Counted from the first letter of the stretch, positions 47,463-60,581 are shown. The stretch: DNA of 64,000 bases from Turnera subulata (GCA_028386065.3 JAKUCV010006862.1:48940-112939), one strand, 5' to 3'. The notes: generated by a model from the sequence alone, not told the origin. A program made the numbers and translations.

Positions 47463-50400
47463 GCAGGTACCTTTATGGTTTTTGGTCAGTATGCACATGC
47501 TTTAGTTGATCCAGGTTCAACACATTCTTTTGTATCACGTGCATTCATGACCACTCATAACATAGAGGATGATAATCTTAGTAGACCCTTGAGAGTCCGT
47601 TTACCCACTGGAGATATAGTAGTTGTTGATCGAGTTTGTAGAGATGTATCGATAGAGTATGATAGTGAGAGTTTCCCTTCTGATCTTGTTGTCATGGACT
47701 TGGGAGAGTTTGATGTTATTTTAGGCAGGGATTGGTTGTCCAGACACCAGGCAGTAGTTGATTGTCGGGCCAGGGAAGTGTCTTTGTCTTCTCTGTTGGG
47801 GCATAGATTGGTGTTCGTTGGAGAGCGAAGAGCTCTATCGGCGTGTTGTATCTCGGCCATCCAAGCCTTTAGGATGATCCGAGAGGGTTGTGATGCCTTT
47901 CTAGCTCATGTGGTGGATTCTTCGGTACCAGTACCTGGAGTGGAGGATATCCTTATTGTTCGGGAGTTTCCTGATGTTTTTCCTGATGACTTACCTGGGT
48001 TGCCTCCGGAGCGGGAGGTGGAGTATACAGTTGACTTGGTACCGGGAGTTGCACCTATTTCTATACCGCCCTATAGAATGGCTCCGGCAGAACTTCAGGA
48101 GTTGAAGAAACAACTGGAGGAGTTGTTGGATAAGGGCTTCATTAGATCGAGCATCTCACCCTGGGGTGCCCCGGTCTTGTTTGTGAAGAAAAAGGATAGA
48201 AGTATGCAGATGTGTGTGGACTATAGGCAGTTAAACAAGGTGACTGTGAAGAACAAGTATCCTTTGCCCAGGATCGATGACTTGTTCGATCAGTTGCAGG
48301 GTGCATCCGTATTCTCGAAGATTGACCTGCTATCTGGCTACCATCAGGTTCGGATTGCAGAGCAGGACATACCGAAGACTGCATTCCGCACTCGATATGG
48401 TCATTATGAGTTTGTGGTTGTTCCTTTTGGTCTGACGAATGCACCGGCAGTGTTCATGTGTATGATGCAACAGGTCTTCCATGAATTTCTGGACCGGTTT
48501 GTGGTAGTGTTCATTGATGATATCTTGGTCTACTCGAGTAATAAGGCCGAACATGAGGACCACTTGAGGCTGGTTTTGCAGAGGTTGAGAGAAGAACAAC
48601 TCTATGCCAAGCTCAGCAAGTGTGAGTTTTGGTTGGATGAGGTCGCATTTCTTGGGCATATTGTGTCCGGTGAGGGCATTAAGGTGGATCCGGCCAAGAT
48701 TAAGGCAGTCATGGATTGGGAGCCACCAAAGAGTGTGTTTGAGATACGGAGTTTTCTTGGACTTGCTGGTTACTACCGGAGGTTCATTGAGGGTTTTTCC
48801 TTGATAGCGGGTCCCATGACTAAGCTGTTGAGGAAAGACTGTACTTTTGCTTGGGATGACAGTTGTCAGAAGAGTTTTGAGGAGTTGAAGAGTCGGTTGA
48901 CTTCTGCACCGGTTTTGACTATTCCGAGACCCAGAGTGGAGTACACGGTGTTCAGTGATGCTTCTGGTCTGGGCTTGGGATGTGTTTTGATGCAGGAGGG
49001 TCGGGTGATTGCTTACGCCTTCAGGCAGTTGAGAACTCACGAGAGGAACTATCCGACCCATGATCTGGAGTTAGCTGCTGTGATCTTTGATTTGAAGATC
49101 TGGAGACACCATCTGTACGGTGAGAAGTGTCGGATTTTCACGGACCACAAGAGTTTGAAGTACATCATGACCCAAAGGGAGTTTAACATGAGGCAGAGAC
49201 GCTGGATTGAGCTTCTGAAGGATTATGATTGTACTATCGAGTACCATCCAGGCAAGGCCAATGTTGTTGCAGATGCATTGAGCCAGAAGAGAGTGGCTTC
49301 TGTGGATGAGGACTCCGTTTCTTACGCTTTGCCATCGTTGGTGGAGCTGAGGTCGTTGGATGCACAGTTGGAGGTGGATGTTACTGGGGCGTTGCTTGCC
49401 ACTTTGAGCATCCGGCCGACCTTGAGGGATAGGATCATGGAGTTGCAGTATGGTGATCCTCATCTAGCGGAGTTGCGGGATAAGGCTCTCGGTTGAGAGA
49501 GTTCTAGTTTCTATGTCCGGGAGGATGGTGCTTTGATGACCGGTGATCGGTTGCGTGTTCCGGATGTTGATGATTTGAGGAGATGGATCATGGATGAAGT
49601 GCATAACGCGCCGTACGCTATGCATCCGGGTAGCACCAAAATGTACCAGAACTTGAAGAGTCATTATTGGTGGCCCGGGATGAAGAAGGATGTTGCGGAG
49701 TTTGTAGCTCGTTGTATGACTTGTCAGCAGGTGAAGGCCGAGCATCAGGCTCCTGCCGGCAAGTTGAGATCTTTGACTATTCCGTAGTAGAAGTGGGTGC
49801 ATATCACTATGGACTTTGTTATCGGGTTACCGAGGACCCGGGGTCAACATGATGCCATCTGGGTTATTGTTGACAGGTTGACCAAGTCAGCTCATTTCCT
49901 ACTGATTCAGCAGACGGATACAATGGATAGGCTGGCGAGGTTATATGTTTCGGGTATTGTCCGTCTACATGGAGTTCCACTATCCATTGTGTCGGACAGG
50001 GATCCGAGGTTTACTTCCCACTTCTAGAAGAGTTTGCAGTCAACTTTGGGTACTAAGCTGAATTTCAGTACTGCATTCCAACCGCAGACTGATGGGCAGT
50101 CGGAGAGAACCATACAGACACTTGAGGATATGCTTAGAGCCTGTGTGCTCAATTTCAGTGGTTCTTGGGATGAGACATTACCGTTGGTTGAGTTTGCTTA
50201 TAACAACGGGTATCACTCCAGTATCGGTATGGCGCCTTATGAGGCTTTGTGTGGGCGGAAGTGTCGTAGTCCGATCTGTTGGGATGAGAAAGGTCTGAGA
50301 CAGGTGGTTGGTCCGGACCTAGTCCAGGAGACTGTTGATCAGATCGAGGTGGTTAAGTAGTGCATGAGGGCTGCTCAGGACCGGCAAAAGAGTTTTGTCG

Positions 50401-50846
50401 ATAAGCATCGACGGGAGATGGAGTACAGTGTAGGTGACAGGGTTTTCCTCCGTGTTGCTCCCTGAAGAGGTGTTATCCGGTTTGGGAGGAAGGGCAAGTT
50501 GAGCCCTCGTTATATTGGTCCTTATGAGATCATGGAGCGGATAGGTCCACTGGCCTACAGGTTGGCTTTACCGGAGGAGCTGTCGCGCATACATGATGTA
50601 TTCCATGTTTCGATGCTCAGGCGTTATCGGTCTGATCCTAGTCATGTTGTATCCCCGACAGAGGTTGAGGTTTCTGAGGATTTGACCTACGTGGAGGAGC
50701 CGGTTGAGATTCTAGCTCGGGAGGAGCGACAGTTGAGGAGTCGTGTTATTCCGATGGTTCGGGTTAGATGGAGCCGTCATTCTCCGAATGAGGCTACTTG
50801 GGAGGTTGAGTCCCATATGCGGGAACAGTATCCCCATTTGTTTTGA
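47463..50846 (+). pseudogene. Tekay pol (protease-RT-RNase H-integrase-chromodomain), six stops
   Basis: One continuous frame from gag. The protease motif is [10 protein letters not shown] (usual DSGA/ST; here D-P-G). The RT has [20 protein letters not shown] and the catalytic FIDDILVYS. RNase H has [13 protein letters not shown]. The longest open part is 47475-49496 (673 codons). A TGA at 49494 precedes integrase, which has the HHCC zinc region (HPGSTKMYQNLKSHYWWPG ... CMTCQQ) and DFVIGLP, SDRDPRF and QTDGQSERT for the DDE core. The tail ([16 protein letters not shown]) is chromodomain-like. Stops: TGA 49494, TAG TAG 49785-49790, TAG near 50026, TAG near 50358, TGA near 50463. Not functional as it stands. 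Confidence 0.92.
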
Positions 50847-50899
50847 TGATTCACATCTTGTAATTTCGAGGACGAAATTTTTCTTAAGTGGGGTAGAAC

Positions 50900-53800
50900 T
50901 GTAACGCCCGGAATTTTCGTAATTTGATTTTCGAAATTTTCGGATTTTTTATTCCAATTTTGCCCTTGAGGTATTTTCGAGTTTTAGTCGAGGAAATAAA
51001 TTATTATGCCTTGGAAATGTCAATTTTGAGTTGGTATTGTTCATGGTTCGGGTCCCGTGGGAAACGGATTCGAGATCGGGGTAAAACGCGACGTTTAGCG
51101 CGGTTTCTATTGAAACTACGTCGTTTTGGAGAAAAAAAAAACCTAAACGGGTCAACAGGGTGGGTTGACCGCGCCCAGCCGAACGACGTGTCGTTCGGGC
51201 TGGCGGGTTGAACCCTAAAACCCCCTTCCCTCCTTTTCTTTTTCTCATTCTCTTCTTCCTCTCTTTCTCTCCCGCCGCCGACCCCGACCTTCTCCTTCTC
51301 TCTCTCTCTCTCTCTCTCTCCCCCTTCTCTCTCTTTTCCACGAGACCTCCCCTCTCCAATCGACCTCGCTGTGCCTGTCTCTACGCAGCCCGGGTTTCTT
51401 CTTCTCCGGTTACCCCGTGCCGTCGCCGCCGCCACCAAGACTCGACCCGTCCTCCTCGCGTGCCGGCTTGTGCACTAACCGGCACTGTCGCCTTGGAGAC
51501 GAGGTCGCCGCCGCCATTAGTCAGGTAAGCCGACTCTCTCTTTCTTTTCCTTCATCTTTTGCTTCCGGTTCTCTTTTGGCCGATTTGTTTAATCGGATTT
51601 GGGCGATTAATTGGGTTGATGGGAGATTTGTGTTGTTGCTCCGGTTTGGTTTGACGGGGGTCTTGCAGATTGGTTGTTGTTGGTGTGGCTGTGTGGGTGT
51701 TGTTCTTGGAGCAGGGGTTTCGTCTCCGGGCGGGCTCGGGTGTTGCTGCTGCAGGAGAAGTCATGGACGTAGAGGCTGCAACCAGGTTCGGACGGTGTCG
51801 GATTTTGGTTTTTCCGGTGAGGTTCCAGAATCCTTTTTCCCTGATTTTTTGCTTTTGTTCATCTTTTTTGTTTTCGTGAGGGGGAGGAAATGATATGGAT
51901 TTAATGTTGTTTTACATGTGGTGCTTGGGCAGAATTCTGGTGGTCATTTGGGTGTTTTCCGGCGAGTTCACCGAAATCCGGCGAGGCTCGAGAATTTTCC
52001 GGCGAAGGCTCGGGTTAAGTTCCGGCACTTAACGGTATTACCCCAATGTGTAATTTGGAGTTTTTAATCTCATTCATGCCATGTAATAATTAATGTAGAT
52101 GTAATTGTTGTATCGGGAGATAAAGTTATTTAGTGGAATACCACGTGTGGGGTTGTGAGTGTGTATAGTCAGGATTTACCGACATGGGTAGAACCATAGG
52201 CCGGGAACAGTTGGGCTCGGGTTGACCTTAGAACGGTTTTAGAAAACCGGGCCTAGGCCCAATATTTAACCCGTGAATTAATCTTGGATTTAAGTAACGG
52301 GCTTTGAGCCTAATTCCATACTTAGTGATGATAGACCTTAAAATATGGGCTTGAGGCCCAAGGATATAATTGAAAACCTTTGGACTTAGGTAACGGGCTT
52401 TAAGCCCAACTTCATAATGGTCTTTAGGCCCGGGACTCGGTTTTGGACTTAGAAGGGCTTTAGGCCCGGGGACCCGTTAAGAACATAACGAATGGGCCAT
52501 AGGCCCGGGGAACTACTTATGGACTTAGTTGGGCTTAAGCCCGATGAACCTTAGGTCCCGATACTCGGAGTTTAGGTGAGAGAACACCTTGTCGGGCTTA
52601 GACCCGGAAGTTACATAATTGGCTAACTAGGGATGGGTTTAACTCGGTTGAGCATTTAGAGATCATGCATGCATGTTTTGGTGGTAATTGTTTTGTAATA
52701 TTTGTGTGTGCCGGTATTCAGGCACGGGCAACACCTCGGGAGCTGGAGGATCTGTTTTGGGAGAAGCTCCACAGGAAAATCGTCGTTGAGGTGACTTTAT
52801 ACGTCTTTTTATGTTTGTATGCATGAGCCTGTTGGATTGGACTGTTTGAGTTGCATGCCTGTTTGCTAACATGCTGTGATCCGTATTGTGTGTCTAAGTG
52901 TACTATTTGCTTATGAACATGATATTTGGATTGTTATGGAATCATGTGGAGTGATTTTGGGTGTTCTGTGTGATGTACTGTGGGTCGGAGACCCAGATAT
53001 TTGACTGAGTTGATTATTCACACAACCCTGTTAGATCACAACTCTTGGCACACATAAATTCATAACTTGTGAATAAACATAATGTACAGTAGAAGATAGG
53101 CTACTATGTGCTGATGACCGGTTGGTTCGAGCGGGAAGTGATACCCCTCGGGTTTGCATGCGGGATAGCATGTGATATGTGGATTTGCATATGGGTCTGT
53201 AATGACCGGTTCTACCTCCCTCCTTCTACCTCCCCCTTTCTACCTCCCTCTCTCTCTCTCTCTCTCTATATGGATATGTTTGGGCTTCGTGCCTGGTTTT
53301 ATTTGGGCTTATGCCTGGTTGTCTCATGAGACGGGACCGAGCTCGACGCACACAGTAGGGGGGCCTGAATAATAAATTATAATAAGAAAACTTAATACAC
53401 AACAGGTGGAGAATAATGAACTGTTTGCTTGAATGTCTTGGCATGTTAGTACTGGTTGTTGTATGTTTGCATACTTGTCTTGTATCTCTTCTTTCTTTTC
53501 AAACTTGATTCTGCACACCTACATAATTAGATTTTTACTGCTCATTGAGTAGGCGACCCACATAATCGCCAACGTTGTTTTTTCAGACTCTTAGTTAGCG
53601 AGCAGTCACTATCTACCCTTCCAGAGTACGGACGTGGTTATCTCAGCAGGTAGCTGTGCCTCTTCTCCCGGTTGGATCCATAGAGCCGACTGCATTTCAT
53701 TTTTACTTTGTTTTTATTTTATCTTCATCTTCCGCTGCATTGGATTTTGTTGAGATGTCTTCTTGATTTTGATTACTTTATCGGCGGGTTGCCGGAATTT

Positions 53801-54002
53801 AGTATTGATGATGTATCGGCAGGATGCCGGGTTAACTCATGGCTTGTTAGGCCGGTTTGATTTTATTGTTTATGACATCTCGTTTTATTAAGGATTTCGG
53901 ATAATGTTTGGCATTGGGTTTCGTGTCTTGGGTTTCAGGGGCACTTTGGTAATTTCCATGAGTTTAAGTATTTTATTTTAAAATTTGGTCACGGGTGTTT
54001 CA
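50900..54002 (+). repeat. 3' LTR of the Tekay element
   Basis: TGTAACGCCCGGAATTTTCG ... GGTCACGGGTGTTTCA. It pairs with 42881-46011, with scattered substitutions and the shorter CT tract. Confidence 0.95.
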
Positions 54003-56012
54003 GTCTCAACATAATATTTGCTTGAAAATAAATTCCTTTGAGACTTGAATAAAATATTCATTTATGATTGTAAGTATGAAAGTTTGTAATCTTCAAGAGT
54101 GTAATGAAATTTATGCTCTTCTGGAGTATAATAAAAATTCAAGCTCTTCCAGAGCATAAACATTTTACTCTTCCGGAGCATATTAAATCACATGCTCTTC
54201 TGGAGCGTAAATATGTGCTATTCTAGAGCATAATATAACTTGTGCTCTTCCGGAGCTTAGATATATATTTTTCTAAAGTATAGTAAAAGTTATGCTCTTC
54301 TGGAGCTTAAATATATACTCTTCTAGAGTATAGTAAACTTGTGCTCTTTTAGAGCATATTAATTTTCTTGAGATTGTACTATCATATGTTAATTATGAAT
54401 AATTTCCGTTTATTAAATACGGAATATGTCATTGCATTGTCTTCAGGATAAATGCCCGAGTCAACGATAATTTCATGTTCACATAAAAAATTTAGCAGTA
54501 ATAACATGCATGAAATAAACATAAATATAACAAATAATAATAAAGTTGAACATAAAATAAAATCATTCAATATGTATTGGCTTGCACCTTCAGGGTATAT
54601 TGGCTTGCACCTTCAGGGTAAGCAATGGTTTCATCAATATTACATTTGCTTTTCAGGGATACTTTAATAACCATTTACTAGATGCCTTGTTATAAGGCCT
54701 GATTGTGACCAATGATATCATTTACAGTGGCATTCGCTTCAAGGAATGGAGCAAAGCCAATTGAATGGAATTCATAATTTTTTCTTATTTATAGTTCGTT
54801 ACCCTGTTCTGCCACAATGAGGCATGGGGTAAAATTAAAAATTCCGTGACTTCTCGTTCACCATATTGCTACTGCAGGAGCATATATGATGCATAAAATA
54901 AATCATTTTGTTTTCGTATCAACATCAATAATTTATTCTCCACACACAATATAATATGAGAATTCATTCAAAAAATAGCTGTATTATATAAATTTTAAAA
55001 CTTGCAACTTCAGGTGCATACACATGCAATAAGATTTTGAGAGAATATCCATCTTCTAGTAGTCATATAATATCCAACTTCTGGTGGTCATATTTTACTT
55101 TTTTATTTATTTAAAGATCTGCAGGATCTTTTGGCAATAAGACATCCGGTCTTTGCTATATTTTTTTCTTTCATTGAGTCTTCCAGACTATTAGCATTTA
55201 AATGCATTTTAACATTTAATGCCCATGATAAATTTCTTTCGAAAATTTTAAGGGCCTTGAATTCAGGTCATATAATTCAAAAATTAAATAAATAAAAGAC
55301 TTAATTAAATAAATAAACAAATTAGCCCAATTAAAATTAAATAAAACATAGAAAGCATAATAATAGATAGTATATAATATACGCTTACTCGATAAATCTT
55401 TCAGCAGTACTAATAATATATAATTACCAAATTATTATTCCAATTCCAGTAATATAATTATTTTTATTTTTACTGATTATTATTATTATTTTTCCATTTT
55501 TTTAAACTTCTGGACTGGGTCAACCCAGGACTCAACCTAGGAGGACCAGCCCAGGTGCAGAGCCCAGGCCAAAGCAAGGCCCAGGCGTCCGGCCCAGGAC
55601 TCAACCCAAGAGGACCAGCCCAGGGCAAAGCCCAAGTCAGAGGATGGCCCGCGTCCAGCCTAGGTCATGAGACCAGACCAGGGACCCGTGGTCACAACCC
55701 GGTTGCAGAGACGGGTAGCCGGGTTGTCTTCAACCCCACAGCTCACCTCGGCAGATGCAGGGCGGCACCGTGTGACGGGGCGGAGACAGGCGGCGGAACG
55801 GGGCGCTGGCGGCGGCGTGGCGAAAGCGGTAGGAGGCGAGGGAGATGGTCACTGCTGGTGAATGTAGGCGGGTCGGCAGGAGCAGGACGGCGAGATGGTT
55901 GCATCCGGCGGCTGCAGGGGTGCGAAGGGCGACGGTCGGTGGGTGGCACTGCCTCCTGTTGTAACGACGGTCGAGCGAGGGAGAGGAAGGAGGAGGAAGA
56001 GGAGGCACGGGC
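54003..56012 (-). mobile_element. copia-C, 5' part (reverse orientation)
   Basis: It continues copia-C after the Tekay insertion. In reverse it matches copia-A about 8920 down to 7990: the hairpin group 1, the gag trace near 55200-55250 and TTTATCGAGTAAGC at 55390. From about 55500 to 56012 a GC-rich leader follows. On the minus strand it ends in CTGCCGAGGTGAGC, a splice-donor-like sequence. The 5' LTR is missing, replaced by the LTR fragment at 56013. The antisense ORF present in copia-A and copia-B is absent. Confidence 0.65.
54108..54360 (-). repeat. YNGAA-loop hairpin array of copia-C, group 1 (about 10 units)
   Basis: Plus-strand units include GCTCTTCTGGAGT, GCTCTTCCAGAGC, ACTCTTCCGGAGC, GCTCTTCTGGAGC, GCTCTTCCGGAGC, GCTCTTCTGGAGC, ACTCTTCTAGAGT and GCTCTTTTAGAGC, spaced about 25-35 bp with ATAA.ATTT spacers. 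Here the unit has become a regular tandem array, unlike the two units in copia-A (8892-8921). Confidence 0.85.
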
Positions 56013-56586
56013 TGAAACGCCCCGATCCGTATTTACCGTTACACACAGTAAACACGTGGGACCACATACTATTACAGTATCCACAGTGGTAAATATCACA
56101 ACCAACAGTAATAATACAATAACAGTACTTGTCCCGGCACGAGAACATTATTACAACAAGCAACCGAATCAAAGAAATAAAATGCAAGCAGCGGAAGTCT
56201 TTATACAACATAACAACAGCAATGAAAGTGATGCAACGCAGGATGGATCCGGGCCTGACAGAGGGTGCGCCACAACTTGCCTCGAACGTACCTGAGCTAC
56301 GCACAATCAAACTACTGGACCAGGTCACGCAGGCGAGGGGTGAGTCCGAAGTGCTCACCGGGTAAAATCCATAAGCAAATATACATATACAAGCAACCGT
56401 AAATAAACAAGTCACGTCAATAGCAATTAACTAGGGTTCTCAGGAACCCTAAATAACACACTCGGTGATTCTAGATATGCTATACCAATTTTATTATCAG
56501 GGCCCCTATCACTAGTTAAATGGTGGCCGTCGCCTGGTAGTCAAGCTAGCTAGCCCGTGGACCCTGCCCTGGTACCTCCACGTATA
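56013..56586 (-). mobile_element. Truncated LTR fragment related to LARD-D
   Basis: It begins TGAAACGCCCCGATCCGTATTTACCG and keeps GCGAGGGGTGAGTCCGAAGTGCTCAC, both present near the left edge of the LARD-D LTR. The rest is diverged. It is interrupted by LARD-D at 56587, so it is the older insertion, and it cuts the copia-C leader on its left. Confidence 0.65.
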
Positions 56587-57126
56587 TGAAACGCCCCGAC
56601 CCGTATTTACCGTACACAGTAAACACAAGCCGGAACTATGACAACCCAGCCCAACAAGGCCTAGCATACAGTGTAAACAACCATAACTCGGCCCAACGGC
56701 CCAAAATAATAAAACATCGTAAGTAACAAATCCGGCCCAATGGCCCAATAATAGCGAAAACATTGCACAGCGGAAGACTTAAATAACTCACTAACACTGT
56801 ATGCGACACATGCAAACTATGGATCCAAGCCTGTCCAAGGGGTAACGCTGCAGCCTGTCTGGAATGCACCAAACCTGTACAATGAACAACTCATCCTACG
56901 GGATGAAAGCCCGCAGGTGAGGGGTGAGTCCGAAGTGCTCACGACAATGGAAAGACGATCAATATGGACACTAAAAATTACTCAAGTCCAAAAATAAGTA
57001 AAAACCGACCCAAAGACTCAAATAAAATCCATTATCCAATTTTATCTTTTTCGGGCCCCGTCACGGATAAGCTAGGGTCATACCAGGTTATCAACCTGTT
57101 CCTGGTGCCAGATAAAAAAGAACCAA

Positions 57127-57454
57127 GGGATAGACATCCCAAATATAACAAACCGGCATAGACATCCCAAGCATAGACATGCTTATCACACGAACCCAGA
57201 TCATGGCCACCACAAAACAGTCTCAAACCATCCGGTCGTACCTCTACTTACCACGTGACAATTATATTACCGTCGTCAAAAACCAAACTCAGGGATCGAC
57301 ATCCCTAACCAAAATACCGAGGATCGACATCCTCGTCACAATTCATTAATTATACTATTTTATACTTAAACCAAAAGACGCAAGGATAAACATCCAAAAA
57401 TCAACATGGGATAAACATCCCGAACCACAATCAAGACAATGGGATAAACATCCC
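57127..57454 (-). repeat. Hairpins with variable stem and [AC][GA]AC loop in the LARD-D LTR
   Basis: Plus-strand units: GGGAT-AGAC-ATCCC 57127-57140; AAGCAT-AGAC-ATGCTT 57169-57184; GGGAT-CGAC-ATCCC 57292-57305; CGAGGAT-CGAC-ATCCTCG 57318-57335; GGAT-AAAC-ATCC about 57384; GGGAT-AAAC-ATCCC 57408-57421 and 57441-57454. The stems differ but pair exactly. The loop and the closing AT are constant. Confidence 0.85.
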
Positions 57455-59465
57455 GAAACCAACCACATAATACTCAACAATGCAATAATCATCAAAACAT
57501 AATGACCGAGTAATATAGGCACATATTGAAGGAAATCCATCCTCACCTTGGCCGTTTACTCAACTTCGGAAATAATGTCCGGTCCGACACCGGCTCCTCG
57601 GGTAACTGCCCGATATCAAACCAATACACAAGACAATGTATACTCACATAAATGCACATAATCGGTATACTATGATGCCCAAAATGTGAATTTACCCATC
57701 CCGGTTATATACCTTTTATTACTATCATTTTTACCGAAAATATTTACCGTACGTAATTCCGAATATAATTTCGGTACCATACTTTAATTAAAACTCTTTT
57801 TCAAAATATTTCCATAGAATAGTTATAATTTCCCAAAATAATAATCATCATAATTTTCCCAAAAAAATAATAACCTATTTATAATTTTTAGAAAATATAT
57901 ATATAGTATTTATCTTTTTCTAAACATATATAGTAATAATATTTTCCAATGCAAAATATAATTAACTTTAATTTCCAAAGTACATATTTATATATATACT
58001 CCACAATCATAATTTTCCAGCCAAAATAATATACATATAAATTTCCAGAAATTAATTTCAAGGCATATATATAATTTTCAGAATATATATATCTTGGTAT
58101 AAACATAATAATAATTTTCAAACAAAATATAATTATATTAATCTTCCAAGAATCAAAATAAATATTTTCCTCCCAAAAAAAACCATGATTAAAACTGTCC
58201 ATATTTTTTTCAAAACAAATATATATTTTTTTCTCAAATTAATTACCAGTAACTATATAACAGATTATATATATATATATGTTAAATAAAAAAAAAACAA
58301 AACAAACCCAACCTTTACCAGTATTTATCTTTTTAATTATATATAGTAATAATATTTCCCAACACAAAATATAATTAACTTTAATTTCCAAAATACATAT
58401 TTATATACAGATAACAAAATCATAATTTTTCAGACGAAAATAATACATATATTAAATTTCTAGAAATTATTCTCAAGGTAAACATATATTTTTCCAATTA
58501 AAAATGGTTTTCCAAAACCAAACTTAATTATTTAACCAAGTAAATATATTTATATTTTAACACTAATACCAGAGTTAAATTAGCAGTAATTTACTCAAAA
58601 TAACTATATAATTTTTTTTCCAAAATATATATATCAGATTGTAAATAAATAAATATATATAAATATAGTTTTTTTTTTAAATCAAAACGGACTGGGCCAA
58701 ACAGTGTCGGCCCAGGCCTAGCATAGCACCAACCCAGGCCCTAGACAGGAGCCTAGGCCTTGGCCCGTGCAGCCGGCCTAGTGACACACAGCCCAGATCC
58801 ACACCCCGCGACCCGTTTCGGAAAAAAAAAAAAAACAAATCCAGCCAAACCCGGGTCAAGCCCGGACCCGTGGCTGCTGCTGCAGCTGCTCACCTAGCAT
58901 GGTGACGACGTGGCGGCGCTGCTGGTCGGCGAGGCAAGGCGAGGCGACGACGAGGCACGAGCAGGCGGCGGCAGGAGGTGGCGATGCGAGGCGCGGCGGC
59001 AGCAAGGTAGAGAGGCGGATCCACGGGTCGGCCGTCGGGTCAACGCCTCTAGCGGCTGCGTCCGGCGGTGGGAAGCGACGGGGAAGGCGGCTTCGAGGTC
59101 GCGCCGACTCTGGCTTCCTGCTGGTGGTGGCGGTGAGAGGAGACATGGCCCGGAGCTCCGTCGCGTGCACAGTAGCAGGGGTGGCGGGTTGACGTGAACA
59201 GTGGCGGCTCTTATTTTCTCTTTTTTTTCTGCAACTTTCCTTTTCTTTTTCTTCATTTTCTTTTTCTATTTTTTTCTGATTTTTCTTTTTTTTTATTTTT
59301 ATTCTGATTGGCTCTTTTTTCCTTTTTTCCACTTCCTCTATTTTTTTCTAATTTTTCTGATTTATTTTCTTTTCTTTTTTTTCCTTCTTTTTCTCTTTTT
59401 TTCCTTTTTCTCTCTTTTTTTTTTTCTTCTTCTCTTCCTCTCCTTCTTCCACCGGTTGATGCCTC

Positions 59466-59472
59466 TTTTATA
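59466..59472 (-). promoter_or_regulatory. LTR TATA box, inner module
   Basis: Minus-strand TATAAAAGAGGCATCAACCG, followed downstream (leftward) by a long purine-rich leader. Probable start of element transcription. Confidence 0.55.
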
Positions 59473-60574
59473 AACTGCAATTACTATTTAGCTTGTGAAC
59501 CTCAAATAATACGTTTCGTCCGTATTACGGGCGAGTCCGATCCGGACCAGAAAATAACCGATACCTCCTTAGTTATTTTCCGGTGTGATTTTCCGAGAAA
59601 TTCCGAAACCCGAAAAATACCAACTTAGGTTCGAAAAATCCGCGGGAAAATCACGAGCGCGGGAAAACCCTCGGTTTCGAAAAACAACTCCCGATTTACC
59701 TTGAATTAATTACCCAAGATTAATTCAACAGTAAATCACGGTAAATAGAATTTTACAGTCCGGTAAAAATCCAAAATTTTTACCCGGCTGTTACATTTTT
59801 TCTCAAATTAATTACCAGTAACTATATAACAGATTATATATATATATATGTTAAATAAAAAAAAGAAAAAAAACAAAACAAACCCAATCCGGATCCAACC
59901 CAGGAAGGGCGCGACCCGGCAAGGAAACGGGTAAAACCCGGCCTTACCAGCGGGTTGACGCAGCGCGACGGAGTAGCAGGCGCGAGGTCAGCGTGAGGCG
60001 GTGACCCCAAGGACGGTGGAACCTCGGCGCGAGGCGGCGCGGTGGCGGAGCAGTGAGGAGGAGAGCCAGATCCGCGGGGAAACCGGCGGGTCAACGCCTC
60101 CTGCGCGCGCGTCCGGCGGCGGAACCTCACGGGGGCGACGGCGGTCGATAGGCGACGTCGAGGAGAGTCTCCTGGAGGTGGCGGTGGAGCTCGTGACGGC
60201 GGGGAACGGGCCGGCATGCACAGTGCAGAGGCGGAGGTGACGATGAACAGTTCACCCGTTTCTTTTTTTTATTTTTTCCTCTTTTTCCAAATTTCTCTCT
60301 CTTTTTTTTCTGTAACTTTTCTATTTTCTTTTCTTTTTCTTCATTTTCTTTTTCTATTTTTTTCTGATTTTTCTTTTCTTTTATTTTTATTCTGATTGGC
60401 TCTTTTTTCCTTTTTTCCATTTCCTCTATTTTTTTCTGATTTTTCTGATTTATTTTCTTTTTTTTTCCTTCTTTTTCTCTTTTTTTCCTTTTTCTCTCTT
60501 TTTTTCTTTTCTCTCTTTTTCTCTCTGTTTTTTTTCTTCTTCTCTTCCTCTCCTTCTTCCACCGGTTGATGCCT

Positions 60575-60581
60575 CTTTTAT
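60575..60581 (-). promoter_or_regulatory. LTR TATA box, duplicated module
   Basis: Same TATAAAAGAGGCATCAACCG context as at 59466-59472, in the second copy of the LTR end module. Confidence 0.55.

Larger units (their letters stand above)
42881..54002 (+). mobile_element. Tekay-type Ty3/gypsy chromovirus, complete, 11.1 kb
   Basis: The LTRs are 42881-46011 and 50900-54002 (about 3.1 kb, TG...CA, very similar). The flanks ATCTC and GTCTC are a 5-bp target duplication with one change. Primer site TGGTAGCGGAGC is at 46015-46026, and AAGTGGGGTAGAAC precedes the 3' LTR. gag-pol lies in one frame with order Gag, protease, RT, RNase H, integrase, chromodomain-like tail. Long LTRs and a C-terminal chromodomain fit the Tekay/Del clade. 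It is inserted in opposite orientation into copia-C. Fourteen stop codons disable it, but there is no frameshift. Confidence 0.95.

Noticed and set aside
47463..50846. Read-through or reassigned TAG codons in the Tekay gag-pol
   Set aside because: Two TGA also occur, and the stops lie at typical CAG/TGG positions. Deamination of a silenced element is simpler.
55555..56295. 246-codon plus-strand frame over the copia-C leader and LTR fragment
   Set aside because: It crosses the junction between two elements (56012/56013) and has GC-rich leader composition; no domain.
58856..59332. Minus-strand 158-codon Lys/Glu-rich frame in the LARD-D LTR
   Set aside because: It is produced by the T/C-rich leader repeat read as purines. 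The duplicate module gives a different frame of the same low complexity.
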